DNA of 64,000 nt, from assembly GCF_024679245.1 (NCBI RefSeq), contig NC_090176.1, positions 51,865,615 through 51,929,614 on the forward strand, given 5' to 3'. Positions 45,587 through 57,113 of the stretch are shown piece by piece. This stretch comes from Pseudorasbora parva. Lineage: Eukaryota; Chordata; Actinopteri; Cypriniformes; Gobionidae. The notes under the pieces are model-generated. The model was not told the DNA's origin. It was given only the letters and a program-made list of their open reading frames with translations, and made no database searches. The position numbers and the translations under genes are program-made. Positions within the stretch are counted from its first letter, which is position 1. Every line of letters starts with the position of its first letter.

Positions 45587-45997
45587 GTTACAGAATGTCC
45601 AATACAATTTTCTACATTTATTCTTATTCTTCACACAGACATACATTTATCATTTTCCTTACATTTTATGTTGTTATTGATTTGTGTCGACACTTCTGTT
45701 TAAAGTTTAATTTTGTAATGTTATAACGTTAGTACTTTAATAGCAACTATGTTGCTTGCATACATTTCTCAGATGGTTATTTTGCAATTAAACTATTAAT
45801 AAAATCATTACAAATGAAGTTGATAAGTACTGTGATTATTGATGATAATCTGGGGGTGGGGGTACATTATACACATCAATGGCAGCCAATGTTGGGAGGT
45901 TTATTATAAATAATTAAGTTTCAAGTGCAGTAAATGTTTTACAAATGATTTTTTTTATGCGAGCATTTTTATGTCTTCGTTCCAATCAATGCATTTA

Positions 45998-46117
45998 ATC
46001 GCCTGCGTACCGCCGGTTCTTCTGAAACGGCCGTGATCCTGTCAGAATTCTATAAAACTTAAGCCCATTGGTGGAATAGCGATTAGTGCAACCAAAAACG
46101 CTACAGCCAGATGCTGG
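45998..46117 (-). pseudogene. THAP zinc-finger fragment
   Basis: The open frame 46213-45995 contains SGCSVFGCTNRYSTNG and LKFYRILTGSRPFQKNRR. This fits the start of a THAP domain: a CX4C pair (C37, C42) followed by the FxRIP-like segment, here FYRIL with Pro replaced. The second zinc-ligand pair (Cys-x2-His) and the DNA-contact tail are missing, because the frame ends a few codons later. No in-frame ATG precedes it; the listed start is TTG. THAP domains sit at the N-terminus of P-element, Kolobok and ISL2EU-type transposases, which fits its place beside the right terminus. Confidence 0.7.
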
Positions 46118-46257
46118 GAATACATTTTGATGCTGGGAAACCGTTTTGATAAACTTTCGGAGTTGCTCACACGTTAGAGAACCACTAGGGAACAACACCA
46201 CTTCCGTTGCCAAAATGCGCGCGCAACTCTTTGATCACGTGGGCTGTAAAAGGGTCT

Positions 46258-46305
46258 CTTGTGCAGAAAAGACCGGAGTTCGAGCCCCGCTCAGAGCGGA
46301 TAGTG
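46258..46305 (+). repeat. 3' half of the tRNA-like sequence
   Basis: CTTGTGCAGAAAAGACCGGAG then TTCGAGCCCCGCTC includes a B-box match (GTTCGAGCC). Joined to 45209-45250 it resembles a whole tRNA-derived unit. It is interrupted, so not a functional gene. Confidence 0.6.
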
Positions 46306-46372
46306 CGAATTTATATCAACATTCATTCAAGTTTGTCTTTAGTGATTTTGCCCTTTTTTTTAAATACAGCAA

Positions 46373-47307
46373 CACTGTAAACCCGGATAAGTAGAATCTA
46401 CTTAAAAAAACCAAGGTAACTCGTTGCCTTAAATTTTTTAAGTAATGAAGCATTAGTTGAATAAGTGAAGTGGACTGCCTTCAATGTACTTAAGCCCATA
46501 ATGGAATGGAATAGAAGATTTAAGTTGAATGTACTTATAACTGAGTTACAGTAACTGAAGATACTTAGTTTAAACAATCATCCATCTCATGGAAATTTGT
46601 ATTAAAATTTCAAAACTATTAATAACTGCTTTGACAACCACAGCATTAGACTCTGCATGAGATCAGGGATTCTGCCAATACATGATGATGTTATCATCGT
46701 CAATGATTAAACATCACTTGATATTTTCTCTTGACTTTGTGTTCCTTCCCAAATGTGTCTCTCAAACACAAAGCAGCCAGAGAAACATTATATTATTATT
46801 ATTATACAGTCAAGGGTCAAGAGCCCAACTAAAGCAAACACTTATCTCCATCATGGTGACTTCCAACGAAACTATTATTTTCATTAAAACAGAAATAAAG
46901 TCAGTCTGGTTAGTTATAAGTTAGTTCACATATTATTATTATGTTTAGTAACTTACGAATTTTTACTTACCGATTTTAAGATTGCACACAATGAACAAGT
47001 CTCCATCTTAATTTAAATCAGCAACAAGAAAAGGACCGCCTTTTGTAAATGTCCTCCAATCAGTGAGTTAGTTCTTGTTGCCAGACAGAACTCCTTGCAT
47101 GGCCAATCACATCAAAGCAAAACCAGAGCGAGCTATTTTAATTAATTATGATTTTGAGTTCATTCAACTTGAAATCTTAAGTTTATGTATTTTGTAGGAT
47201 AATAAGTTATACTAACTTATATTTTTTGAGTTTTTGGACTAAACTAGTAATATTTAGTCAAGATTACTTGATTTGTTTAAGTAAAGACAACATTAGGGTT
47301 TACAGTG
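46373..47307. mobile_element. MITE with CACTGTAAACCC ends
   Basis: CACTGTAAACCCGGATAAG and TTAGGGTTTACAGTG are inverted repeats. Subterminal AAGTAGAATCTACTTAA and AACTCGTTGCCTTAA recall the CACTGTAAAAAA/GTTGCCTTAAA family at 50353 and 61467. The interior is AT-rich with no gene. Confidence 0.75.
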
Positions 47308-48115
47308 AACGTTTTAGCAGCAATGTTTTATTTTAGGATAAATTCAGAGCTTTCAATTTGAAAAGTTCTGAAAGACATTCAAGAGTCTGTGGAATAGATC
47401 GCTAGACACGCCTCTAAAAGAGCCGTCATGAAATGTCTGGTATGATGACAAAACGAACAGTGAAATATTGAAACGTTTGATTATATCGCGGGGCGTCAGC
47501 ACCAACACGTGAACAATAACAACTCAAATTCAGCTTCCTTTTTATCAAAAAAATATTGACAAGAACCAGCAAAAAGGTGCCATGCTTCAACTTCGTTGCA
47601 GATTAGACACACCAGCTTTGCATTCACAAAACCAGGTAGAATGCATGCACAGATGTCTTCCCATTCTTCTTTGTATGCCCTGTTTTTGCTGTTAACTTTT
47701 TAGACTCTTTGATAGTGCTATCTTAAATGTTAACATCACTCTGCACTCGCCTAATCGTTTAGCCTGCCACCAAAACGCAAACGATTGCAAAAAAATGCAG
47801 TTTACTACGTGAGGATGCCAAGAAATAATTCTGAGCGTAAAAGTATGCCACATGACGTCAAATAAGTATTACAATAGGTTCCATGTGTAACAAGCAAATT
47901 TAAATACATTTATAATTCACAATATGGAAAGTGGAAATAATAAAACATAGTTCGTTAAGAGCAATCAAACATGCCAATAATGGGCTTATTCAAATCCTCT
48001 TTTATGTTTTGACTTATTTTTATTTATTTATTTATTAAATTATCCCTTGACTATATTCTGGCCGGCAATCTAGTGGCAATTTTTTTTGGGCCCGTGGCCA
48101 AATATAGGAGACACC
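47308..48115. other. AT-rich spacer, nothing firm
   Basis: No gene. GGGCCCGTGGCCAAATATAG near 48088 is the only notable motif. Confidence 0.5.
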
Positions 48116-48772
48116 CCTCGCTGCAGCCTGTAGCACGATGACGTTGCTGGATCAGATCCAATACGTACTGGATGGTGGATCGTTATGGCAATGTCATTCA
48201 TACCGATCTCTGGGTTAATTTATAATGCGTATGCGCTAGTCTTGACATATGATCAATATTGTATATAGATGATGTTCTATTGTGTAGTTGTAGGCTATTA
48301 CTGATAAATAGTATTAAGTAATTATTGATGAATAAATCATCTTTTCATAAATGTGATGCCTAAATTACATAGTTTCGCTGTACATGCATGCAAAACAGTT
48401 ACAATTTTATATTCTGATCTTGCTGTTGAGTGGAAGGAAAAATGAGTCAAGTAATTGTCTCTGTAATTTTAATCCTCAAGGTACAATGCAACACGATCTG
48501 TAAAGAGCTTAAAATACCAGTAGCCTACACATTCAAGGGAAAATGCAAAACGTGTGTCCTGATGAGCATGTTATTAATCATTATTTTTGCGCGAGCGGTT
48601 TGAGTATTTATCTATCCAGCGAAACTCTCCTGTGCATTCAATGATGTCCCCAAAACTCTACTGCGCATGCGTGTATGACGTCATCCAATTGTGAATGAAA
48701 CCCCCGCGCATGCGCGTCCAGTACGCGTTGGATCTGATCCAGTACGTCATCGTGCTACAGGCTGCAGCGAGG
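48116..48772. mobile_element. Non-autonomous TIR element, 56-bp TIRs
   Basis: CCTCGCTGCAGCCTGTAGCA at the left and TGCTACAGGCTGCAGCGAGG at the right are perfect inverted repeats. They extend with few mismatches through GGATCAGATCCAA and ACTGGA. The interior has no gene. No convincing target duplication could be read. Confidence 0.85.
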
Positions 48773-49187
48773 ACTTCTTGGAGAATAGGCTACTTGTAAC
48801 CAAATACTTAAATCTGTAAGTCCTTACTCTGAAATCTGCGCAGTGTTGATAGTAACGTTATAACTAGTCTGTGTGCCGAGGAGGTAAAGTTAGCTAACGT
48901 TATAGCTGTAGCCTGTCACTAATTGAGCTAACTTAGCTACACTATTTGTTCAGATACTTTGTTCAAAACCAGTCAGAATTATGTAGGGCCCTATGAATTA
49001 CGTTTTATTTTTTCCTAAATTTCGTTTTTTTTTAACCTTCTGCTCGTATTTTACCACAAAAAAAGTGTGTTTTACAGCCTGCTCTCGTCTGTTAAGAATT
49101 TATTTTGAAGAACCATATTTCATAAGGTTCAATGTTCACGTTAAGACCGTGAATGTGATAATTAGTTAAACACATGGGTTACAGTGG
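48773..49187. other. Spacer, nothing recognised
   Basis: Contains TAGCTAACGTTATAGC-type short palindromes and AT-rich sequence. No gene. Confidence 0.45.
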
Positions 49188-50140
49188 GGCTGGGCGATAA
49201 AACGACATGTCTCGAGATAGACATGTAATCAATAGGCTATTAATAAAAATGCGTTCGATAAAACGTTCGATATATATTTTTGATTTATTACATATACGTT
49301 ATATTTTTCTTCGTCGGAAGAAACGGGAGGCTGAGTGTGGCTAAAGATTTTTTCTCACGGTCATGACAGAAGAGCAAAAACATGGTAAGCCTGAATGTCA
49401 TTAGGAAAAAAAAATGATCATTAATGGTGTCTGTTTATATTTAAAAAATTGCCTCCTGGAAAACACAGGAAAAATTATTTTCTATAGCTAGGACAGGGCT
49501 CAACTTAATTATTAAGCTCATGTTACTTAGAAATGTGTTTTATTGTGGCCAAAAAACTTTTTCACCTAACTTAAAACATTATGTTGGATCAACTTAATTA
49601 CTTGCATTCATGTAGAAAATTATTAAGTTCATGTTACTTAAAAATGTGTTTTATTGTTGCCTAAAAGGTAATTCACCATACTCAAAATATCGTTTAGAAT
49701 TAATGTAATTCTGCCAGTAGTCTTAACATTAAAATTCTAGTGGAAAACGTTAACATATTTTTTTTTGTTGACACAATGTTTTATTCTCTAAGCTCATTAA
49801 ACAGTCTGTGTAAATGCCACTTCAAATGCAGCTTCTATTTCCTCTCCAATGCGAAGATGAATATTGTTGATACTTATTTAATTGATTGGTAACTAACGTA
49901 CCAATGTAACTAATGGTAAAGATTGTGTCTTATTACTACAACTGAATTTGATTAAATTCATGAATTTAACACAAAAGATGATGCATCCATATAAATATCC
50001 CTTTATACCAGCTGATCACCAGCACCAAGGTTTGCATTCCACACACTCAGCAAAATACCGTCTAATTATCGTTATCAAGAAAATCCCAGACAATATAGAG
50101 ATATCATTTTTTGGTCAATATCGCACACCCCTCGTCATTA
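49188..50140. mobile_element. Putative TIR element with GGGCTGGGCGATA / TATCGCACACCCC ends
   Basis: The ends are imperfect inverted repeats (GGGCTGGGCGATAAAACG against GGTCAATATCGCACACCCC). Inside, ATTATTAAGCTCATGTTACTTA is repeated at about 49510 and 49620 as a direct pair of about 45 bases. No transposase. Border confidence is low. Confidence 0.45.
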
Positions 50141-50352
50141 GAGCCACTGAAGAGAAATGTTGTTAAAATGTTGCACAAACCATTTTACACACGACTGCTT
50201 CACCAACAGTGGATTTGTAAAACTGTCGTTTCTGAAGGACGGGTCAATCCCAACGCTTCGAGCTCTAACTTCATATCAGAACCAGTGAGGATGGCACTTT
50301 ATATTCTGTGTTTGACTTTGTCGCTATATTTAGCGGCTTTTCAGACCCCTCT

Positions 50353-50917
50353 ACACTGTAAAAAACATTTGTTGGTTTTTGTTGGTTTAACTTAAAAAAG
50401 TAAGTAACCTGGTTGCCTTTAAATTTTGAGTTTATTGAAATTAAACATTTGAGTTGATACAATGAAGGAAATTGGTTTAATAAATAGAAACTTAAAATAT
50501 TATTGTATCTGAACCACATAAAAATGTGATAAATCATTAAAATAGCACAATTTGGCGGCGTCATCACAAATAAAACACACACAATTACCCAATATGCTTA
50601 CGTAACAGAGGCCAGCTGGTAGTAGTTGCGGTGCGAGTAAACCTCACTCCTCTGACCTCAAGAGACGCTCTAGCGACTGACGCTAGAGGTTGCAGCCTTT
50701 AGCCTCCTTGTTAGAGCGTCCGACTCTCATGCCGGCAGACCCAGGTTCGAGTCCCGGTCCGAACAGAAGGGGTTACACTTACAAAATCTTTTAGTAACAT
50801 TTTTATAAAGGTTGTCGAATCTCAAAAAATGTTCATTGTATTAACTCAAAAATGTAATTTCAATGAACTCAAAATTTTAAGGCAACCAGGTAACAAAGTA
50901 ATAATTTTTTACAGTGT
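50353..50917. mobile_element. CACTGTAAAAAA MITE containing a tRNA-like insertion
   Basis: ACACTGTAAAAAACATTTG and AATAATTTTTTACAGTGT are inverted ends. The arms share GTAACCTGGTTGCC and GGCAACCAGGTAAC. Aligned (inverted) with the copy at 61467-61797, it has about 170 extra bases between ATATGCTTAC and TTACAAAATCTTTT. That extra block carries the tRNA-like sequence. Confidence 0.85.
50603..50780 (+). mobile_element. tRNA-derived SINE-like insertion
   Basis: Absent from the sister MITE at 61467-61797, so it is an insertion. It contains CCTTGTTAGAGCGTCCGACT (A-box region), CTCATG at the anticodon-loop position and CAGGTTCGAGTCCCGGTCC, an exact GGTTCGANTCC B box. TTAC repeats lie at both borders (50600 and 50777). 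There is no long tail or LINE-like 3' end, so it could instead be a lone tRNA pseudogene. The tRNA stems do not all pair, so I do not call a functional tRNA. Confidence 0.6.
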
Positions 50918-51672
50918 AGCGATTTTTTTTCAAAAAAGCTAATACTGTCCTGCGAGCTCGAGGTCTTTTTTTCCCTCTGCCGTCACACACACACCTCTGC
51001 GTATCATTATAGTCATATTGTATGACAAAAAGGTATAGGAAATGAAAACATTTATTGGACAGTCGGCTGTATTATATTATTGTAAAATACAGTAAATAGG
51101 AGAGAAAACACGTTAGGCAGGCTGAACGCAAGGACGGCGTGATGATGTCACTGATATGCTAATTGACGCATGACGTCATCTAGCGACATTTAGTGACTTT
51201 TTGGCCAGGCTTTAGCTACTTTCCTTGGAAAATAGTTGGCAACACTGTTTATATTCTGTGAATGTTTGCACATGTCCTTCCGAATGAGCTGAGCGCGGTA
51301 CGCTAATATGGCTAAAGTTAGCATCGTCTCTGATCTGATTCACAGAGACTAGAGCTGTTGTTAGTTTGATCCTGAACACACTCACCGTCTACGTCATTCA
51401 CACACACATTTATTCTGCGTTGTAGAGTCGAGTGACAAACGTGTTCCCACACAAGCACCTATACACACTTTATAGATGAACATGACAGCTCATGCTAGTC
51501 CATGAGTTGAGTCAGCGTAACTCCACAACAACTAACGTTAAATAAATGATCCACTAAGCGTTCAGTGTAAGTGAGGAGCTCTTCCTGAGTGTCTCGTCTG
51601 TGTCGACTCCAGCTCAAACATTTGTATGGGAAGCCAAACAATCCAAAAGTGGGACGAGTCAGCGGGCTGTTA
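50918..51672. other. Spacer, no gene recognised
   Basis: Mixed sequence with GAGCTCGAGG and scattered CpG. The overlapping open frames at 51495-51907 run across the next element and are chance. Confidence 0.45.
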
Positions 51673-52317
51673 GGCTGGAGACACACTGCAAGCGTGGCGT
51701 TTCTGCTGCGTGTCAGCCGCGGGGTGGCTGTGCGGCGTTTTCTCTGTCTTTGCACACCAGAAGCGTGTTTGACGCGGCGCTGCTGCTGCTATTAATGTAC
51801 AGGGAAGCCCTATACTTCATGTTAAATATAAATATATTGCCTATTGATACAGCAAAGACAACGTTGGCAGTAGCCTGTTGACCATACATATATGGTATTG
51901 ACGGCAAAATAGGCTACAGAATATTTTGTTCTGTATTGACAGGTTTAATATTTCAAAATCGATAATAATGTTGTTTTTTATTATTACAAGTAGGCCTATC
52001 TGCATTTATGTTAACCTTAAGACTTTCAAACATGAAAATGTCATTTATTAATATGTATTCGTGTCAAAATGGCATATAAACGTCTTTTCCTATGCTATTT
52101 TGCCTAGAAACGCTTCCAACACGCTCGCGTGTAGCGTGAAAAATAGGCGTCTCTTCTATTTGAAGCATGCACGCGTTTTCCACGCGGCTCGGACCGCGCA
52201 TGAGCCGAGCGTGTGACGCAGGCAGTATGCAAGCGCTAACCGGTTAACATGGGAACCGAAAACGGATACCCCACGCAGCCGAGACGCTCACGACACGCTT
52301 GCAGTGTGTCCCCGGCC
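51673..52317. mobile_element. CpG-rich TIR element (GACACACTGCAAGCGTG ends)
   Basis: GGCTGGAGACACACTGCAAG at the left and CTTGCAGTGTGTCCCCGGCC at the right are inverted repeats. They are followed by opposed GCCGCGGGG / CCCCACGCAGCC blocks. About 645 bases, with no transposase. Flanks TTA and TTT hint at a TWA target, but this is unproven. Confidence 0.8.
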
Positions 52318-52868
52318 TTTTACAGAGCTCGCGCCGCGCGGACATGTCATCTGCCGTCCGGCCGACTCGTCAGCGCAGCGCGGACGTGTTTACTAGTCGA
52401 ATTAATAAACACGAATTAATCCTTTTTTTTCACGGTCTATGGAACTCACAGATATGTATACATATCTATGTATGAAACTGATGCTCACCAGCGCTGCATT
52501 GAACAATTTAAACAGATACAAGTTTATTTCGCATTTACATTTATTGTTAATTAACATTTTACCCATAAACCTCTATTTAATGTAAATGGGTGAGGTAACA
52601 TGGCTATAGGCACATTGTAGAAACTATTTTAACTCCTGACATTTTAAACAGAATTGATGAGGCTTTAGGTGACAGAGTCATTAATTCAAAAGTGTTGGCG
52701 TTTTTCCCTTGAATACAAATTAAATTATATTTAACAGTGTTGCAAGTCAATAGTGTTGTGCATATAGCCCACTGAACTTGTATAGAGGCAAGGAAAGAGC
52801 TGTACAAAGCAGAAACTTCAATTACTTTGTTATCAATATAATGATATTATGATATATCCTAATATGAT
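52318..52868. other. Spacer, nothing recognised
   Basis: A short CpG-rich stretch, then AT-rich sequence without a gene. Confidence 0.45.
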
Positions 52869-52942
<74 letters not shown>

Positions 52943-53003
52943 CATCCATCCATCTATCCATCATCCATCATCCATCCATCCATCCATCCATCCATCCATC
53001 CAT
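52869..53003. repeat. (TCTA)n-(TCCA)n compound microsatellite
   Basis: About 18 TCTA units followed by TCCA units with short deletions. Confidence 0.97.
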
Positions 53004-53565
53004 GAAGTCATTCTGAGCAGCCTCTGTGGTGTGATGTGAATCGAGCGTCTGCTCCTTTAGTAAACAGCAGACCGGTGATTGACTTGTTGGCGAATGCAAC
53101 ACGCTCATGAATATTTAATCAATCTTCAGATACATCTATGGTAGGTTTTGGATTTTCTTCATGTTTGACAATGTAAATCTATCACATGAGAATTTGAAAG
53201 ATTTTTCCATGTCTGTTTGTTCATCATCTGTTAAACAATTAATTGCTTTATGCACTTAAAACTTAAAACTAATTATGGCCTTGAGCACTCAAACACGACT
53301 GTGCCCCAAATACCACTTAAACTGCTTGGTCAAAGAGTAGGAATGAGATTAAGAGGATATGGGCTGTTCAGTTCTGGGTTTCCAGGTTGTTCTACATCTA
53401 TTAGTTTGATCAGAGCTTTATCAGTATGCATGCGGCTTCATTATAAGTATACAACAGTCTCCATGCATGCATTAACCTGGGTCATTCCTGTTATACCGCA
53501 CATTACATTAATGTCTAAACACTGAAAAAAACAAGTGTATGATTTACATTTTCCTCTCAGAAAAC
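53004..53565. other. Single-copy-looking sequence, no gene
   Basis: No repeats seen. The 91-codon frame at 53250 has no recognised domain. Confidence 0.45.
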
Positions 53566-55885
53566 TAAACCCACCCAGAACATCCCAGTATCATCCAAGC
53601 AATGCCCTAGAAACCACTCTAACACCCCAGTATCACCCTAGCAACCAACCAGAACACCCTAGTATCATCCTAGCAACCACCCAGAGCTGAAAACACCAAA
53701 AACACCCCAACATCGCCCTACCAATGGCCTAGCAACCACCCAGAACAACCTAGTATCATCCTAGCAAACACCCAGAGCTAAAAACACCCCAATATCGCCA
53801 TAGCAATGACCTAGCAACCACCCAGAACCCCCTAGTCTCATCCTAGCAACCACCCAGAGCTAAAAACACCAAAAACACTCTGATATCACCATAGCAATGA
53901 CCTAGCAACCACCCAGAACTCCTTAGTATCATCCTAGCAACCAGCCAGAGCTAAAAACACCCCGATATCAACATAGCAATGACTTAGCAACCACCCAGAA
54001 CACCCTAGTATCATCCTAGCAACAACCCAGAGCTATAAACACCCAAATATCACCATAGCAATGACCTAGCAACAACCCAGAACCCCCTAGTATCATCCCA
54101 GCAACCACCCAGAGCTGAAAACACCAAAAACACCCCAACATCGCCCTACCAATGGCCTAGCAACCACCCAGAACAACCTAGTATCATCCTAGCAAACACC
54201 CAGAGCTAAAAACACCCCAATATCGCCATAGCAATGACCTAGCAACCACCCAGAACCCCCTAGTATCATCCTAGCAACCAGCCAGAGCTAAAAACACCAA
54301 AAACACTCTGATATCGCCATAGCAATGACCTAGCAACCACCCAGAACTCCTTAGTATCATCCTAGCAACCAGCCAGAGCTAAAAACACCCCGATATCAAC
54401 ATAGCAATGACTTAGCAACCACCCAGAACACCCTAGTATCATCCTAGCAACCACCCAGAGCTATAAACACCCAAATATCACCATAGCAATGACCTAGCAA
54501 CAACCCAGAACCCCCTAGTATCATCCCAGCAACCACCCAGAGCTGAAAACACCAAAAACACCCCAACATCGCCCTACCAATGGCCTAGCAACCACCCAGA
54601 ACAACCTAGTATCATCCTAGCAAACACCCAGAGCTAAAAACACCCCAATATCGCCATAGCAATGACCTAGCAACCACCCAGAACCCCCTAGTATCATCCT
54701 AGCAACCAGCCAGAGCTAAAAACACCAAAAACACTCTGATATCGCCATAGCAATGACCTAGCAACCACCCAGAACTCCTTAGTATCATCCTAGCAACCAG
54801 CCAGAGCTAAAAACACCCCGATATCAACATAGCAATGACTTAGCAACCACCCAGAACACCCTAGTATCATCCTAGCAACCACCCAGAGCTATAAACACCC
54901 AAATATCACCATAGCAATGACCTAGCAACAACCCAGAACCCCCTAGTATCATCCCAGCAACCACCCAGAGCTGAAAACACCAAAAACACCCCAACATCGC
55001 CCTACCAATGGCCTAGCAACCACCCAGAACAACCTAGTATCATCCTAGCAAACACCCAGAGCTAAAAACACCCCAATATCGCCATAGCAATGACCTAGCA
55101 ACCACCCAGAACCCCCTAGTATCATCCTAGCAACCAGCCAGAGCTAAAAACACCTAAAACACTCTGATATCGCCATAGCAATGACCTAGCAACCACCCAG
55201 AACTCCTTAGTATCATCCTAGCAACCAGCCAGAGCTAAAAACACCCCGACATCAACATAGCAATGACTTAGCAACCACCCAGAACACCCTAGTATCATCC
55301 TAGCAACCACCCAGAGCTATAAACATCCAAATATCACCATAGCAATGACCTAGCAACAACCCAGAACCCCCTAGTATCATCCCAGCAACCACCCAGAGCT
55401 AAAAACACCAGAAATACCCCAATATCGCCATAGCAATGACCTAGCAACCACCCAGAACACCCAAGTATCATCCTAGCAACCACCCAGAGCTAAAAACACC
55501 CCAATATCACCACAGCAATGACCTAGCAACCACCCAGAACAACCTAGTATCATCCTAGCAACCACCCAGAGCTAAAAACACCAGAAATACCCCAATATCG
55601 CCATAGCAATGATCTAGCAACCACCCAGAACACCCAAGTATCATCCTAGCAACCACCCAGAGCTAAAAACACCCCAATATCACCACAGCAATGACCTAGC
55701 AACCACCCAGAACAACCTAGTATCATCCTAGCAACCACCCAGAGCTAAAAACACCCCAATATCACCACAGCAATGACCTAGCAACCACCCAGAGCACCCT
55801 AGTATCATCCTAGCAATACCCTAGTAACCACCCGGAACTAAAACCACCGAAAGCAGCCCAATATCACCCTAGCAACCCCCAGAAA
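53566..55885. repeat. CCTAGCAACCACCCAGAAC minisatellite with 428-bp higher-order repeat
   Basis: Degenerate short units built on CCTAGCAACCACCCAGA, AGTATCATCC, GAGCTAAAAACACC and ATATCGCCATAGCAATGA. The marker CCAGAGCTGAAAACACC recurs at 53691, 54109, 54537 and 54965, with spacings of 418, 428 and 428 bases. A fourth step of 428 bases leads to 55393. Three blocks are therefore almost identical and were amplified together. The edges are more diverged. No ORF is claimed. Confidence 0.96.
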
Positions 55886-56481
55886 AATCTAGCATCGGCG
55901 TAGAAAGTGGTAGTAAATTTTACAAATTTACAACCACTTCATCAGAACAACATCCTCATCGATACGTGTCACAGTAAATTACAACATATTAATATTGCAT
56001 CATCATTTAGCAAAGTTACAGAGCTAAATGGTCGTCTCATCTATCACTACTCTGAGTGAAACTCTGAACACTAAAGTTCAAACGGTTGGTTTATATCAAA
56101 CCAGTCTGAGCGTCAGACGTTTGATTAACACTCCAAACATGCTGTGCATTATTTTGATCTCGGATTGATTGGAGCCCTTTACTCGAGAGAAACAGACCCT
56201 TAAAGCGACATCGCTCACCAGAAATCCATGAGTTCGGAGACACGTTTGATTGATTAAATGGAACTAGAGCTTAGACTGGAGGAAGGTTGATAAATCTCTC
56301 CTGCGTGTGAAAAATAATGCAGAAAATTTGCAAATGGTCAAAAGCAATATTCAGCACATCAGTCAAAGCTCACCTGTGCCAAGGCTTTTCCATAAGCAGA
56401 GCGTCTCAAAAAGTGCTTCATAATCCTGAATTTCGGGTTTATTTCTCCGGGATGAAATGTACAGATCACATACTAACACTG
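55886..56481. other. Single-copy-looking sequence, no gene
   Basis: No ORF or repeat pair recognised. Confidence 0.45.
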
Positions 56482-56830
56482 TAAAAATGATGTTCGGGTT
56501 TCTGTCTCGTTCTCCAGCACAAACATCTAAACATTCTTAAACGATTCGTTCACTTGTTTTAGTATAATCTTTTGCTGATAGTTTCCTCACCCTCATGTCA
56601 TCCAAAATGTCCGTGTCTTTCTTTCTTCAGTCGAAAATAAATGAAAAGGTTAGTTCACCCAAAATTGAAATGTCTGTCATTAACTCCTCACCCTAATGTC
56701 GTTCCACACCCGTAAGACTTCACACACAGTTTAAGATATTTGATATTTAGTTCGAGATCGTATGCAAGTGTATGCACTCTATACTGTCCATGTCCAGAAA
56801 TAAGGGTCTTATCTAGCCAAACCATCGCTC
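56482..56830 (+). mobile_element. Fragments of CACTGTAAAA and GGTTAGTTCACCC MITEs
   Basis: ACACTGTAAAAATGATG begins one fragment. AAAGGTTAGTTCACCCAAAATTG at 56644 begins another, sharing TCTGTCATTAACTCCTCACC and CGTTCCACACCCGTAAGAC with the inverted copy at 18226-18508. Confidence 0.65.
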
Positions 56831-56912
56831 ATTTAAAGACAAAATAAAAGAGTTTAAGTATAAGCACAAATGCTGGCCTTGCTCTGTTCTGTCATAAATG
56901 TAATACGCAGAA

Positions 56913-57076
56913 TAGGGTTGGGAACCGAGAACCGGTTCTTATGCAGAACCGATACTGATTTTTGAAAAATACCGGAACCGCGCGAAATTCCTGAGTGTCG
57001 GTTCCGAAAACGGTTCTGGTGCAATGTGTGTGCGAAGCGCTGGGAGTATAGCCGCGAGCCGCGAGCCGCGCTCCCG

Positions 57077-57113
<37 letters not shown>

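Larger units (their letters stand above)
45251..46257. mobile_element. Deleted two-gene DNA transposon (ISL2EU/Kolobok-like?)
   Basis: The ends AGACCCTTTTACTG and CTGTAAAAGGGTCT are inverted repeats. A further inverted block, GCGCGCATTTTGGCAAC, lies at 45296 and, complemented, at 46206-46222. CT flanks both sides as a 2-base duplication. The flanks join into one tRNA-like sequence, which confirms the borders. Just inside the left end a plus-strand coding start runs inward. Just inside the right end a minus-strand THAP fragment runs inward. The remainder of both genes is missing. I recall THAP transposase plus a second protein from ISL2EU-type elements; that assignment is inference. Confidence 0.7.

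Noticed and set aside
44987..48110. One large element with GGCCA ends at 44990 and 48100
   Set aside because: The GTTGGCCAAAAGTGGCCC and GGGCCCGTGGCCAAATA similarity is short and GC-biased, and smaller elements with clear ends explain the interval.
50688..50765. Functional tRNA gene
   Set aside because: The B box is perfect but the anticodon and acceptor stems do not pair well, and it sits in an inserted block within a MITE.
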